A stretch of DNA of 64,000 nt from Sphingomonas naphthae (GTDB lineage Bacteria; Pseudomonadota; Alphaproteobacteria; Sphingomonadales; Sphingomonadaceae): NCBI RefSeq assembly GCF_028607085.1, contig NZ_CP117411.1, positions 2,046,001 to 2,110,000 of the forward strand, read 5' to 3'. A program made the translations under genes and the position numbers. The notes beneath the pieces are model-generated. The model searched no databases. It had not been told where the DNA came from and saw only the letters and a list, made by a program, of their open reading frames with translations. This document shows, one piece after another, positions 7,240 to 17,892 of the stretch. Within the stretch, counting starts at the first letter, position 1. Every line of letters begins with the position of its first letter.

Positions 7240-9531
7240 ATGACCAGTATCCCCCCCACCGCCACCACCGCCGCCCGCGAAATCCTGCGGCGGCTGCATG
7301 ATGTGATGGCGGCGCGTACCCCGGCGCAGGCCAAGCTCAATCAGGTCGTGCAGATCATCGGCGAGGCGCTCAACAGCGAGGTCTGCTCGATCTATCTGCT
7401 GCGCGACGGCGTGCTGGAACTGTATGCCACGCGCGGGCTGAAGCAGGAGGCGGTGCACGTCACCACGCTCGCGCTGGGCGAGGGGCTGGTCGGCACGATC
7501 GCCGAGAATGTCGAGACGCTCAATCTGGACGAGGCGACCAGCCACCCCGATTTCGCCTACAAGCCCGAGACCGGCGAGGAATTGTACCACAGCTTCGCCG
7601 GCGTCCCGATCGTGCGGCGCGAGAAGGCGATCGGCGTGGTGGCCGTGCAGCATCTCGATTCGCACCGCTATGCCGAGGTCGAGATCGAGGCGCTCCAGAC
7701 CGTGGCGATGGTGCTGGCCGAGCTGATCGCGGGCGCGGGCCTGGCCGACGAGGGCATCGATATCGGCCGGGGCCCCCGCCAACTCGGGCCGGAGCGGCTG
7801 ACCGGCCTCAAGCTGGTCGAGGGCATGGGGCGCGGCGTCGCGGTGTTCCACCAGCCGCGCGTCCATGTCGAGCATACCGTGGCCGAAGATACCGAGGCCG
7901 AGCGCGCGCGGGTCTATTCCGCGTTCAACAAGATGCGCGACCAGATCGACCGGATGATGAGCCAGGCCGAATTCGGCGCCGGCCCCGGCGAGCATCAGGA
8001 CATCTTGGAAACCTACAAGATGTTCGCCTACGACGAGGGATGGCGCAACCGCATCAACCAGGCGATCGACAGCGGCCTGACCGCCGAGGCGGCGATCGAG
8101 CGGGTCCAGCAGCGCACCCGGATGCGGATGCGCGAGATCGACGATCCGCTTCTGGCGGACCGGATGCACGATCTGGAGGATCTCTCCAACCGACTGATCC
8201 GCATCGTTTCCGGCCAGCTGGGCACGGCGGCGCAGATGGGGTTGCGCGAGGATTCGATCCTGATCGCGCGCAATCTGGGGCCGGCCGAGCTGCTCGAATA
8301 TGATCGGCGGCGGCTGAAGGGCGTGGTCCTTCAGGAAGGGTCGCTGACGGCGCACGTCACGATCGTCGCCCGCGCCATGGGCATTCCCGTGATCGGCCGC
8401 GTGCGCGACGCGCGCACCGCCATCGCCGAGGGGGATATGTTGCTGGTCGATGGCGGTGCCGCCACCGTCCACGCGCGGCCGACCGAGGCGATCGAGGAGA
8501 GCTTCGTCTCGCGGCTGATGCTGACCCAGCGCCGCCGCGCGGAATTCACCGCGATGCGCGACCTGCCGTCGGTGACGCGCGACGGCATAAGGGTGGCGCT
8601 GCTCATCAACGCCGGGCTGCGCGACGATGTTGCCGCGCTCGACGTGACGGGGGCGGACGGCATCGGCCTGTTCCGCACCGAATTCCAGTTTCTCGTCTCC
8701 TCCACCCTCCCCCAGCGCGAGCGCCAGCAACGGCTGTACCGCGACGTGATGGAGCAGGCGGGCGATCGGCCGGTGGTGTTCCGCACGGTCGACATCGGCG
8801 GCGACAAGGCGCTGCCCTATCTGAAGGATCAGGACCAGATCGACGAGGAGAATCCCGCGCTCGGCTGGCGCGCGATCCGCCTGTCGCTGGAACGCGACGG
8901 GCTGATGAAGGCGCAGGCCGCCGCGCTGCTGGAGGCCGCCGCCAACCGCACGCTGTATGTGATGTTCCCGATGGTTTCCGAACCGTGGGAATTCGCCCAG
9001 GCGCGCGAATTGTTCGAGGTGCAGCGCCAGCGCATCGCCGGGCGCGGGCGCAGCGGGCCGCTCGCGGTGCGCTACGGCACGATGCTGGAGGTGCCGGCGC
9101 TGGCCGAGCAGCTCGACATATTGCTGCCGATGATCGATTTCCTGTCGATCGGCACCAACGACCTGACCCAGTTCCTGTTCGCCGCCGATCGCGCCCACCC
9201 CAAGCTGGCCGAACGGTTCGACTGGCTGAGCCCGTCGATCCTGCGCTTCCTGTCGCGCGTCGTCACCACCACGCGCGCCGCCGACAAGCCGGTGGCGGTG
9301 TGCGGGGAGATGGGCGGGCGGACGCTGGAGGCGATGGCGCTGCTGGGCCTGGGCGTCGAGCGGCTGTCGATCACCCCGGCGGCGGTCGGCGCGGTCAAGG
9401 CGATGATCCGTTCGGTCGATCTCGCCGCGCTCCGGCCACGGCTGGCCGAATGGCTGGTGACGCCGCCGCCGGAAGGGTTTCGGGCGGCACTGACGCAATG
9501 GGCGCAGGAGAATGAGGTCGCGATCCTGTAA
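7240..9531 (+). CDS. ptsP: Phosphoenolpyruvate-protein phosphotransferase of the nitrogen PTS (enzyme I-Ntr)
   Basis: A 763-residue cytoplasmic enzyme that takes phosphate from PEP and hands it to an HPr-type protein. An N-terminal GAF domain (residues ~15-165) distinguishes PtsP from the sugar-PTS enzyme I. The swivelling domain carries the phosphorylated His (about His372) in SLTAHVTIVARAMGIP. The C-terminal TIM barrel shows GIGLFRTEFQFL (PEP-binding Arg), IGTNDLTQF and the active-site Cys in AVCGEMGG. Length is normal for the family. Its phosphate acceptors in this window are probably the HPr at 58322 and the EIIA at 57918. It stands alone here and is not next to an aspartokinase gene as in some relatives. 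Confidence 0.93.
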   Translation: MTSIPPTATTAAREILRRLHDVMAARTPAQAKLNQVVQIIGEALNSEVCSIYLLRDGVLELYATRGLKQEAVHVTTLALGEGLVGTIAENVETLNLDEATSHPDFAYKPETGEELYHSFAGVPIVRREKAIGVVAVQHLDSHRYAEVEIEALQTVAMVLAELIAGAGLADEGIDIGRGPRQLGPERLTGLKLVEGMGRGVAVFHQPRVHVEHTVAEDTEAERARVYSAFNKMRDQIDRMMSQAEFGAGPGEHQDILETYKMFAYDEGWRNRINQAIDSGLTAEAAIERVQQRTRMRMREIDDPLLADRMHDLEDLSNRLIRIVSGQLGTAAQMGLREDSILIARNLGPAELLEYDRRRLKGVVLQEGSLTAHVTIVARAMGIPVIGRVRDARTAIAEGDMLLVDGGAATVHARPTEAIEESFVSRLMLTQRRRAEFTAMRDLPSVTRDGIRVALLINAGLRDDVAALDVTGADGIGLFRTEFQFLVSSTLPQRERQQRLYRDVMEQAGDRPVVFRTVDIGGDKALPYLKDQDQIDEENPALGWRAIRLSLERDGLMKAQAAALLEAAANRTLYVMFPMVSEPWEFAQARELFEVQRQRIAGRGRSGPLAVRYGTMLEVPALAEQLDILLPMIDFLSIGTNDLTQFLFAADRAHPKLAERFDWLSPSILRFLSRVVTTTRAADKPVAVCGEMGGRTLEAMALLGLGVERLSITPAAVGAVKAMIRSVDLAALRPRLAEWLVTPPPEGFRAALTQWAQENEVAIL

Positions 9532-9622
9532 ATCGTGACTTATCCGTAATGGTTGGGATTTGACAGGACGCGCGCACTGTGGCCTGTCAGGCCCTCATCC
9601 CTGGGGGCAGGGCATAACGCTG

Positions 9623-10513
9623 ATGAATGACGCAGTGGCACAAAGCGAAGACACGGGCGTCCGGCACGTCGGTGAGACTTTGCGCGCCACGCGCGAGCAG
9701 CAGCTGCTGACGATCGAGGCCATCGCCGAGCGCACCCGCATCCCGATCCGCCACCTTCTGGCGATCGAGGCGGGGGATTATGCCGCGATGCCGGCGGTGC
9801 CCTATGCGGCCGGTTTCGTGAAGGGCTATGCGCAGGCGCTGGGGCTGGATGGCCCGCTCTATTCGCGCCTCTATCGCGACGAATTGAACGCCACCTCGCG
9901 CGAGCAGCATTATACCCCCGCCCCCTACGAGCCCGCCGATCCGGCGCGCGTGCCCTCCAAGATGATCGCCATCGTCGGCGTGCTGCTCGCGGTGGTGGCG
10001 GTGCTGGGCTATCTGCTGTGGCGCGGCGCGCCCAGCCATGACGCGGTGATGCAGGCCGCCGCCGGCACCGACCAGCCCGCCGCGACGGAAACGGCCCTGC
10101 CCGCTTCGGTCGCGCCCACGCCCCCGCCGCCGCCCGCTCCGACCTTGACGGGCCCGGTCGTACTGGAAGCGACCGGCCCGGTGTGGATGCAGGTGTCCGA
10201 TCGCGCGGGGGCGGGCAGCAGCCTGTTCACCGGCGTGCTGAACGCCGGTCGCCGCTTCGAGATACCCGAGACGGTGGCCGATCCGATCATCAAGACCGGC
10301 CGGCCCGAGGCGCTCAAGGTGACCGTCGGCGATACCGTCATCACCCAGATCGGGCCGAACGACACGCTGGTGAAGGATTTCAGCCTGAAGCGCGAGGCGC
10401 TGTCGGCGTACACGACCGCCCACCCCAATGGCCCGCCGCCGCCCCCGCCCCCCGCGCCGGTTTCGCCCACGCCGGCGCCTGGCAGCCCCGCACCCGCCGC
10501 GCCGCCGCAATAA
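9623..10513 (+). CDS. RodZ-like protein: HTH domain, one membrane helix, DUF4115
   Basis: About 296 residues. Residues ~12-85 are a Cro/C1-type helix-turn-helix of the RodZ kind (GETLRATREQQLLTIEAIAERT, with the family's Tyr-rich PYAAGFVKGYAQALGL). A transmembrane helix at ~115-135 follows (IAIVGVLLAVVAVLGYLLW). A periplasmic DUF4115 domain holds VWMQVSDRAGAG and GDTVITQIG, and the tail is Pro-rich. RodZ links MreB to the cell-wall elongation machinery. The ATG at 9623 is chosen because the HTH begins soon after; an upstream in-frame start at 9560 would add 21 unrelated residues. It sits before cpoB, another envelope gene. Confidence 0.8.
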   Translation: MNDAVAQSEDTGVRHVGETLRATREQQLLTIEAIAERTRIPIRHLLAIEAGDYAAMPAVPYAAGFVKGYAQALGLDGPLYSRLYRDELNATSREQHYTPAPYEPADPARVPSKMIAIVGVLLAVVAVLGYLLWRGAPSHDAVMQAAAGTDQPAATETALPASVAPTPPPPPAPTLTGPVVLEATGPVWMQVSDRAGAGSSLFTGVLNAGRRFEIPETVADPIIKTGRPEALKVTVGDTVITQIGPNDTLVKDFSLKREALSAYTTAHPNGPPPPPPPAPVSPTPAPGSPAPAAPPQ

Positions 10514-10619
10514 ACCGCTGGGCCGGGCAATTTCAGGCCCGGGCATCTTAAGGCTGACGACAGGTTGCGCGGCTGATAGAGCGGCACCGACCCCTACGAC
10601 GACGAGGAACCGCCCCATC

Positions 10620-11576
10620 ATGCGTCTGGCGCTGCCGATCGCCCTTCTCCTGACCACCGCCATCGCCGCCCCGGCGATCGCGCAGAGCGCCGCCCAGCCG
10701 ATCGACCGGCGGGTGGGCCAGCTCGAAAAGGAAATGCGCGCGGTGCAGCGCAAGGTGTTTCCGGGCGGCGCGGGCATGACCGTCGAGCCCGAGATCCAGC
10801 CGAATACCGCGCCCGCCGCCATCGCCGGCACGCCCGCCGGCAGCCAGATCAACGACCTCACCGCGCGGGTCGACACGCTCGAACGCGAACTGGCGCGGAT
10901 GACCGGCCAGATGGAGCAGAACAGCTTCAAGGTTCGCCAGCTGGAAGAGGCGATGAAGAATTTCCAGGCCAATGCCGATGGCCGGCTGAAGGCGCTGGAG
11001 GGCCCGCCGCCCGAGCCCTCGCCGTTCGGCGCGCCGACGCCGGCGCCCGGCAAGCCCGACGCCACCGGCACGCTGCGCCCGCCGCGCCCCGCGACCGGCG
11101 CGCCCGCGACGGTGCCCGCCAAGCCCGCGCCCGTCGCCGCCGCGCCCGCGCCGAAGGAGGAAGCCCCCAAGGTCGCCTCGACCGGCGATCCGGGCGAGGA
11201 TGCCTATATGGCCGGCTACAAATTGTGGACCGAGAAGAAATATCCCGAGGCCGCGACCGCGCTGAAGGCGATGGCCGCCAAATATCCCAAGCACAAGCGC
11301 GCCAGCTATGCGCAGAATCTGCTCGGCCGCAGCTATCTGGACGACGGCAAGCCGGCCGCCGCCGCCGAAGCCTTCTACGCCAATTACCAGACCAACCCGC
11401 GCGGCGAACGCGCGCCGGACAGCCTGTTCTTCCTCGGCCAGTCGCTCCAGCAGCTCAAGAAGTCGGCCGAAGCCTGCAAGGTGTATGACGAATTGCAGGA
11501 CGTGTATGGCACTACCATGGGCGACGCCCTCAAGGCCCGCGCCGCCAAGGCCCGGGTCGATGCGAAGTGCAGCTGA
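10620..11576 (+). CDS. cpoB: Cell-division coordinator CpoB (YbgF), Tol-Pal associated
   Basis: A 318-residue periplasmic protein. A Sec signal peptide (MRLALPIALLL to an AIAQ cleavage region, ~21 residues) leads to a short coiled coil (RRVGQLEKEMRAVQR) that trimerises in the family. A second coiled segment with LERELARMTGQME follows, then a long Ala/Pro linker (residues ~130-195), and C-terminal TPR repeats (YMAGYKLWTEKKYPEA, YAQNLLGRSYLDDGK, PDSLFFLGQSLQQLKK). CpoB couples Tol-Pal outer-membrane constriction with peptidoglycan synthesis. tilS starts 4 bases after its stop, and the cpoB-tilS-ftsH order supports the call. A start further upstream would have no signal peptide. Confidence 0.9.
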   Translation: MRLALPIALLLTTAIAAPAIAQSAAQPIDRRVGQLEKEMRAVQRKVFPGGAGMTVEPEIQPNTAPAAIAGTPAGSQINDLTARVDTLERELARMTGQMEQNSFKVRQLEEAMKNFQANADGRLKALEGPPPEPSPFGAPTPAPGKPDATGTLRPPRPATGAPATVPAKPAPVAAAPAPKEEAPKVASTGDPGEDAYMAGYKLWTEKKYPEAATALKAMAAKYPKHKRASYAQNLLGRSYLDDGKPAAAAEAFYANYQTNPRGERAPDSLFFLGQSLQQLKKSAEACKVYDELQDVYGTTMGDALKARAAKARVDAKCS

Positions 11577-11580
11577 TCGG

Positions 11581-12651
11581 ATGATCCCCCCGCCCGACGA
11601 CCGGCTCGTCGCGCGATTTCGGGGGGATTTTCAAAGCGTCCGTCGCCCCACCCTCACCCGTCACCCCAGCGAAAGCTGGGGTCTGTCTCCACCGGGCGAG
11701 CGGGTAGGGGCGGGAGATCCCAGCTTTCGCTGGGATGACGACGGTGGGGAATGGGATGACGGACGAAAGCTCGCCCTCGCCGTCTCCGGCGGGCCCGACA
11801 GCCTCGCCCTCCTCCTCCTCGCCGCGCACGCCTTTCCCGGTCGGGTGATCGCCGCGACCGTCGATCATGGCCTGCGCGCCGAGGCGGCAACCGAAGCCAC
11901 CGCCGTCGCCGCGATCTGCGCCGGCCTCGCCGTGCCGCACATCACCCTCTCCGTCACGGTCGCGCCCGGCGCCAGCGTGCAGGCGGCCGCCCGACGCGCG
12001 CGCTATGCCGCGCTCGAGGGTTGGGCGGTCGCGGCGGGCGCCACCGTGCTCCTCACAGCCCACCATCTCGACGATCAGGCGGAGACCATCCTGATGCGGG
12101 TCGCGCGGGGCGCCGGGATCGCGGGGCTGGCCGGCATCCGCCCGGTGCGCCCGCTCGGCCGCATCATCCTCGCCCGCCCGCTCCTCGGCTGGACCAAGGC
12201 CGATCTCGTCGCGATCGCCGCCGCCGCCGGCCTTGCCTCGGCCGACGACCCCTCCAACCGCGACCCGCGCTTCGATCGCGCCCGCGCCCGCCAGCTCATC
12301 GCCGCGACACCGTGGCTCGCCCCCGCCCGTCTCGCCGCGCTGGCCCCTCGCTCGGTCGAGATCGAGGAAGCGCTCGCCTACGCCGCCCAAGCCGCCGAGG
12401 TGCGAATCACGTGCGACAATGATGGCGCGATCCGGCTCGACCCCACCGGCCTGCCGCGCGAAATCACGCGCCGCCTGCTCCTCGCCGCGATCGCTCTTGC
12501 GGACCCGGAAAGCAGCCCACCGCGCGGCCCCGCGCTCGATCGCCTGCTAAATGCGCTCGTTCAAAGCAAAATCGCTACCCTCGGCCGGCTTCGTTTCGCG
12601 CCCGGCCCGCCGTGGCGGATCAGCCGCGTTCCCCCGCATCGATCAAACTGA
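11581..12651 (+). CDS. tilS: tRNA(Ile)-lysidine synthase, with an in-frame palindromic insert near the N-terminus
   Basis: TilS adds lysine to C34 of the AUA-decoding tRNA-Ile, an essential tRNA modification. The PP-loop ATP-binding motif SGGPDS is at residues 69-74, followed by [19 protein letters not shown] and the family block [11 protein letters not shown]. The 356 residues include about 27 (residues ~27-54) coded by a palindromic repeat that reads RHPSESWG...PSFRWDD. Without these the N-terminal part before the PP-loop would be about 40 residues, still long but closer to relatives. The frame is unbroken, so this is an insertion rather than a frameshift. The gene starts 4 bases after cpoB and precedes ftsH. 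Confidence 0.9.
   Translation: MIPPPDDRLVARFRGDFQSVRRPTLTRHPSESWGLSPPGERVGAGDPSFRWDDDGGEWDDGRKLALAVSGGPDSLALLLLAAHAFPGRVIAATVDHGLRAEAATEATAVAAICAGLAVPHITLSVTVAPGASVQAAARRARYAALEGWAVAAGATVLLTAHHLDDQAETILMRVARGAGIAGLAGIRPVRPLGRIILARPLLGWTKADLVAIAAAAGLASADDPSNRDPRFDRARARQLIAATPWLAPARLAALAPRSVEIEEALAYAAQAAEVRITCDNDGAIRLDPTGLPREITRRLLLAAIALADPESSPPRGPALDRLLNALVQSKIATLGRLRFAPGPPWRISRVPPHRSN
11660..11740. repeat. Palindromic repeat, family A, inside tilS coding sequence
   Basis: Two arms (about 11660-11681 and 11718-11740) are inverted copies. Each arm is itself a hairpin: CCCCAGCGAAAGCTGGGG with a GAAA tetraloop on the left and CCCAGCTTTCGCTGGG on the right. The element is read in frame as part of TilS. 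A related single hairpin lies at 52304-52346. Confidence 0.88.
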
Positions 12652-12718
12652 TCGCATCCCTTCCATTGCCATTAACCGGGCGATGCCTATCTTGGGATTT
12701 CCACCAAAAGGGCGCGAC

Positions 12719-14677
<1,959 letters not shown>

Positions 14678-14709
14678 GGGTTTGGTAAGTTAGGTTTGGG
14701 TTGAGGAGA

Positions 14710-14739
14710 GGCCGCTTCCTGTGAGGGAAGCGGCCTTTT
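14710..14739 (+). terminator. Rho-independent terminator after ftsH
   Basis: A perfect 10-base stem, GGCCGCTTCC pairing with GGAAGCGGCC, has a 6-base loop and is followed by TTTT. It begins 33 bases after the ftsH stop codon. Confidence 0.85.
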
Positions 14740-14748
14740 CCGTTCCGC

Positions 14749-14834
14749 CGTCATTGCGAGCGCAGCGAAGCAATCCAGTTGGACGGTAGCGCCCGCTCGA
14801 AAAGCTGGATTGCTTCGCTGCGCTCGCAACGACG
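14749..14834. repeat. Palindromic repeat, family C (copy 1)
   Basis: Two 30-base arms (14749-14778 and 14805-14834) are inverted copies with one mismatch. The core reads TTGCGAGCGCAGCGAAGCAA. It lies between the ftsH terminator and the stop of the restriction-modification gene. A second copy is at 50854-50920. Confidence 0.85.
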
Positions 14835-14841
14835 ATTGGGG

Positions 14842-17736
14842 CTATTGCGCCGCCGCGCGTTCCTGATTGAGACGGAACAGGCGGGCGAGGATTTCGTCGT
14901 CGGTCAGCGTGCCGGCGTGGAAATCTTCGCCCCAGCCATAGGCATCGGCCACCGCCTGATCGAGCGCGGCATGGGCATTGGCCAGCCATTGGGGGCGGGC
15001 GTTGTAGAGGTTGGTCAAGGTGCGCGTCTTGAGAACCTTCGCCGCCTCGTCATCCTTCGGCAGGATGCGATCGGGATACCCCGCCACCACCTCCGGGACG
15101 CGCATCACCAGATCGGACGGGTTCAGCCAATGCTCCCGCAGCTCATTCAACCGCGCGGCGGCGATGGCGATGGCCTGCGCGCGGGGATCGTCTGCATAAT
15201 CGGCGGCGGGGATGTTGGGGGTGAGGCCTGTCGGGAAGGGGAAGGTCGCATAGACACTGGTATGGGTGTACCGTGGGCGATCTTGGAGATCCGAACCTTT
15301 CCTGAGCGCCCAGAGGGCGTGGAAACGGCTGTGGAGGATCCCGAACGTTGTGTCATCGTTTCGCGGTATGACGATCAAGTTCTTGTCAGGCAAAACGGGC
15401 AATGACAGCCATACAAACAAGCGATGCAGCGCGGTTTCAGGAGTCACGATGTACCGATCCACCGCAGCAATGCGTGAACGCATCATTGGTCGAGGCCACT
15501 CCTGCTCCCACCAATTCGGCCCAGCTCGCTCCCCCAATTCATCTCGAAGCTGCCTAATCAACTTGCCATCGCGATCCGGTGTATTTTGAATATGCTCAAA
15601 GGGCTTAGCGAACAAAGAAGCGTTGGCTTCCGAAAGCCCGCTGGGAAGCGTAATTAGCCAAAAATCTCGGGGCCTAGATGTTACGTCGTCGCCGTTCCAA
15701 TAAGGATTAAGCACATCCTTATTTGGACGCCCATTTGGATTCAGAGGCTCTCCCAGCCAAGAGCGCGCTATCTTCCCGCTAATGTCGAACGGTCCGCTTT
15801 TTTGAATGCCTAGGTAAGCACCGCCGATGTTCTGCGGTTGGTTGACCGCAAGGGTCAAATTTAAGCCCGCCGATAGATCAGGGTTTATGGACTCAACCTC
15901 CAAACCATTTAAGATTTCCGGACCCGATTTATGGCCAAAACATATCAACGAGACGTCGATCGCAGCACCATCAACAGTCCATTTTTCCTCGCTCCACGCC
16001 TCAAATATTCTTGTGGTCTCCACAATCCTTCGAAGTACCGGAAGATTAGTATTCTTCCGAATCGAATTGGTCGCAACGAACCCTGCACGTGATGAATGGC
16101 CAAGCTCAATCTGGCGCCGAGCATTTTCAAACCAGTAACAAACGAGATCGGTAAATCCGGGCAAGCGCCCTTTGAACAAATCACGGATGGCCTTCGTCTC
16201 AGCATGGCCGAGTTTGCGAAACATCAGCTTCGCTCCAAGAAAAGGTGGATTTCCGATTATCACATCGGCCGCTGGCCACTCGGTCGCGCTACCATCAGCG
16301 TTAGCGATGGCATCCCGTTGCTGTATCGTATCGAGCGGCCGCAGGATCGGGTTGCGCGCGGCATCGAAGCCGTTGCGGCGCATCCACTGGATTTCGCCGA
16401 TCCACACCGACACGCGCGCCAGTTCGGCCGCATAGGGGTTCAGCTCGATCCCCAGCACGCACTCCGGCCCGACGCGGGGGAAGCCGCGCGGCAGGCCGAG
16501 CGCCTCGGCATCGAGGTTGGCGCGATGCTCGATATCCTTCAGCGCCCGCAGCGCGATATAGAGAAAGTTGCCCGATCCGCAGGCCGGATCGAGCACGCGG
16601 AACGCCGCCAGCCGCGCGATGAACGCCTCGTGGATCGCCGTCGCCGCCGCCGTGGCGCGGGTGCGGCGCGCCAGTTCGGCGCCGCGCAGCAGCTTATCCT
16701 TGGTGGTGCGCGGGGCGCTTTCGATCAGGCGGGTCATCTCCGCCAGCGCCGCCGCCCATTCCGCCTCCAGCGGATCGATGATGACCGGCTTCACGATCAT
16801 CATGATCTTGGCACGATCGGTGTAATGCGCGCCGAGTTGGCTGCGCTTGGCCGGATCGAGCCCGCGTTCGAACAGCGTGCCCAGAATCGACGGATCGATC
16901 GCCGACCAGTCGCGCCGGGCTGCGTTCAGCAGATCATCGATATCCTCGATGCTGACGGGCAGGACATGATCGTCCTCGAACAGGCCGCCGTTGAACCAGT
17001 CGATCGCGGTGAAGCCCACCTTGCCGCCACGATGCGCCATCGCGCCGAACAGCGTGCCGGCATTTTCGATGAAGGCCTGCGGATCGCGGCGGCTTATCTC
17101 CAGCATCTTCGTGAACAGATTGTCGGGCAGCAGGCCGACATCCTCGGCGAACATGCAAAAGACCAGCCGGTTGACGAAATGCGCCACCTGATGCGGTTCG
17201 TGGCCCCGATCGCGCAGCCGCTGAGCGAGGCCGGCGAACTCGCGCGCGGTTTCCTCGGTCAGTGCCTGGCGCGTCTTGGCCGGCTTGAACGCCTCCGGGT
17301 CGGTGAAGACGCGCTTGAGCCGTTCGCGCACGTCTCCGTCGATCAGGTCGTCCAGCGTGAAATCGTGCACCTCCTGCACCGTATTGGTCCAGTTGGTGTG
17401 GATGCGGATGCGATCCATATCCGACACGATAAGCAGCGGCGGATTTTCCAGCGCGACGCTATATTGCAGCAGTTGCGCGAAGGCGGTGTCGAGATTCTTG
17501 CGGGGCCCCTTATATTCCCAGGCGAAGCATCCGCGCCGCCATACATCCGCCCAGCCCTCACCCCCGCCGGTCTTGGTGGCGCCCTTCTCAAAGGTGAACC
17601 ATTCCCCGAGCGGATCGGCCGCGATCGGATCGAGCACGCCGAGCAGGGCGCACAGATCGTTGAAATGGCTCTGCGAAGCCGTTCGCTCCTTCAGTTCGAC
17701 GTGGCGCCATTTCCGGAGAAAATCATGCGGAGTCAT
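14842..17736 (-). CDS. MmeI-like (type IIL) restriction-modification protein
   Basis: About 964 residues that match the layout of MmeI-family single-chain restriction-modification enzymes. The N-terminal segment has Asp64, then nine residues, then Glu74-Tyr-Lys76, the D-x9-E-x-K nuclease pattern known for MmeI. A helical linker follows. The N6-adenine methylase has motif I DPACGSGNF (residues 383-391) and motif IV NPPF (496-499), then a long specificity region and a C-terminal block with YTHTSVYATFPFP. Such enzymes cut at a distance and protect the host by methylating one strand, so no partner gene is needed and none is seen. From about 16260 down to 15350 the coding DNA is much AT-richer than the rest. 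ATG 17736 is preferred; an upstream in-frame start at 17808 lacks family resemblance. Confidence 0.85.
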   Translation of the reverse strand: MTPHDFLRKWRHVELKERTASQSHFNDLCALLGVLDPIAADPLGEWFTFEKGATKTGGGEGWADVWRRGCFAWEYKGPRKNLDTAFAQLLQYSVALENPPLLIVSDMDRIRIHTNWTNTVQEVHDFTLDDLIDGDVRERLKRVFTDPEAFKPAKTRQALTEETAREFAGLAQRLRDRGHEPHQVAHFVNRLVFCMFAEDVGLLPDNLFTKMLEISRRDPQAFIENAGTLFGAMAHRGGKVGFTAIDWFNGGLFEDDHVLPVSIEDIDDLLNAARRDWSAIDPSILGTLFERGLDPAKRSQLGAHYTDRAKIMMIVKPVIIDPLEAEWAAALAEMTRLIESAPRTTKDKLLRGAELARRTRATAAATAIHEAFIARLAAFRVLDPACGSGNFLYIALRALKDIEHRANLDAEALGLPRGFPRVGPECVLGIELNPYAAELARVSVWIGEIQWMRRNGFDAARNPILRPLDTIQQRDAIANADGSATEWPAADVIIGNPPFLGAKLMFRKLGHAETKAIRDLFKGRLPGFTDLVCYWFENARRQIELGHSSRAGFVATNSIRKNTNLPVLRRIVETTRIFEAWSEEKWTVDGAAIDVSLICFGHKSGPEILNGLEVESINPDLSAGLNLTLAVNQPQNIGGAYLGIQKSGPFDISGKIARSWLGEPLNPNGRPNKDVLNPYWNGDDVTSRPRDFWLITLPSGLSEANASLFAKPFEHIQNTPDRDGKLIRQLRDELGERAGPNWWEQEWPRPMMRSRIAAVDRYIVTPETALHRLFVWLSLPVLPDKNLIVIPRNDDTTFGILHSRFHALWALRKGSDLQDRPRYTHTSVYATFPFPTGLTPNIPAADYADDPRAQAIAIAAARLNELREHWLNPSDLVMRVPEVVAGYPDRILPKDDEAAKVLKTRTLTNLYNARPQWLANAHAALDQAVADAYGWGEDFHAGTLTDDEILARLFRLNQERAAAQ

Positions 17737-17892
17737 GCAAAGCCTTGAACGTGCTGCGCCGGATGCGCCCGGCGGCACCCTTGATAGCGGTTCGCGATCA
17801 TCCGACAATCGCGACAGGTGCGTATCCTATCGTTGCCGACACCGAAGCGCCTGCTACCTTCGCACCCGCAGCAATGATTCGGCGGAGGCTGG

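Noticed and set aside
7000-9498. An 832-codon open frame opposite ptsP
   Set aside because: Low-complexity His/Arg/Gln-rich translation with no motif; ptsP on the other strand has all its catalytic motifs.
11581-11780. Suspected frameshift at the start of tilS because of odd residues
   Set aside because: The frame is continuous from ATG 11581 into the PP-loop and the odd residues are exactly those coded by the palindromic element.
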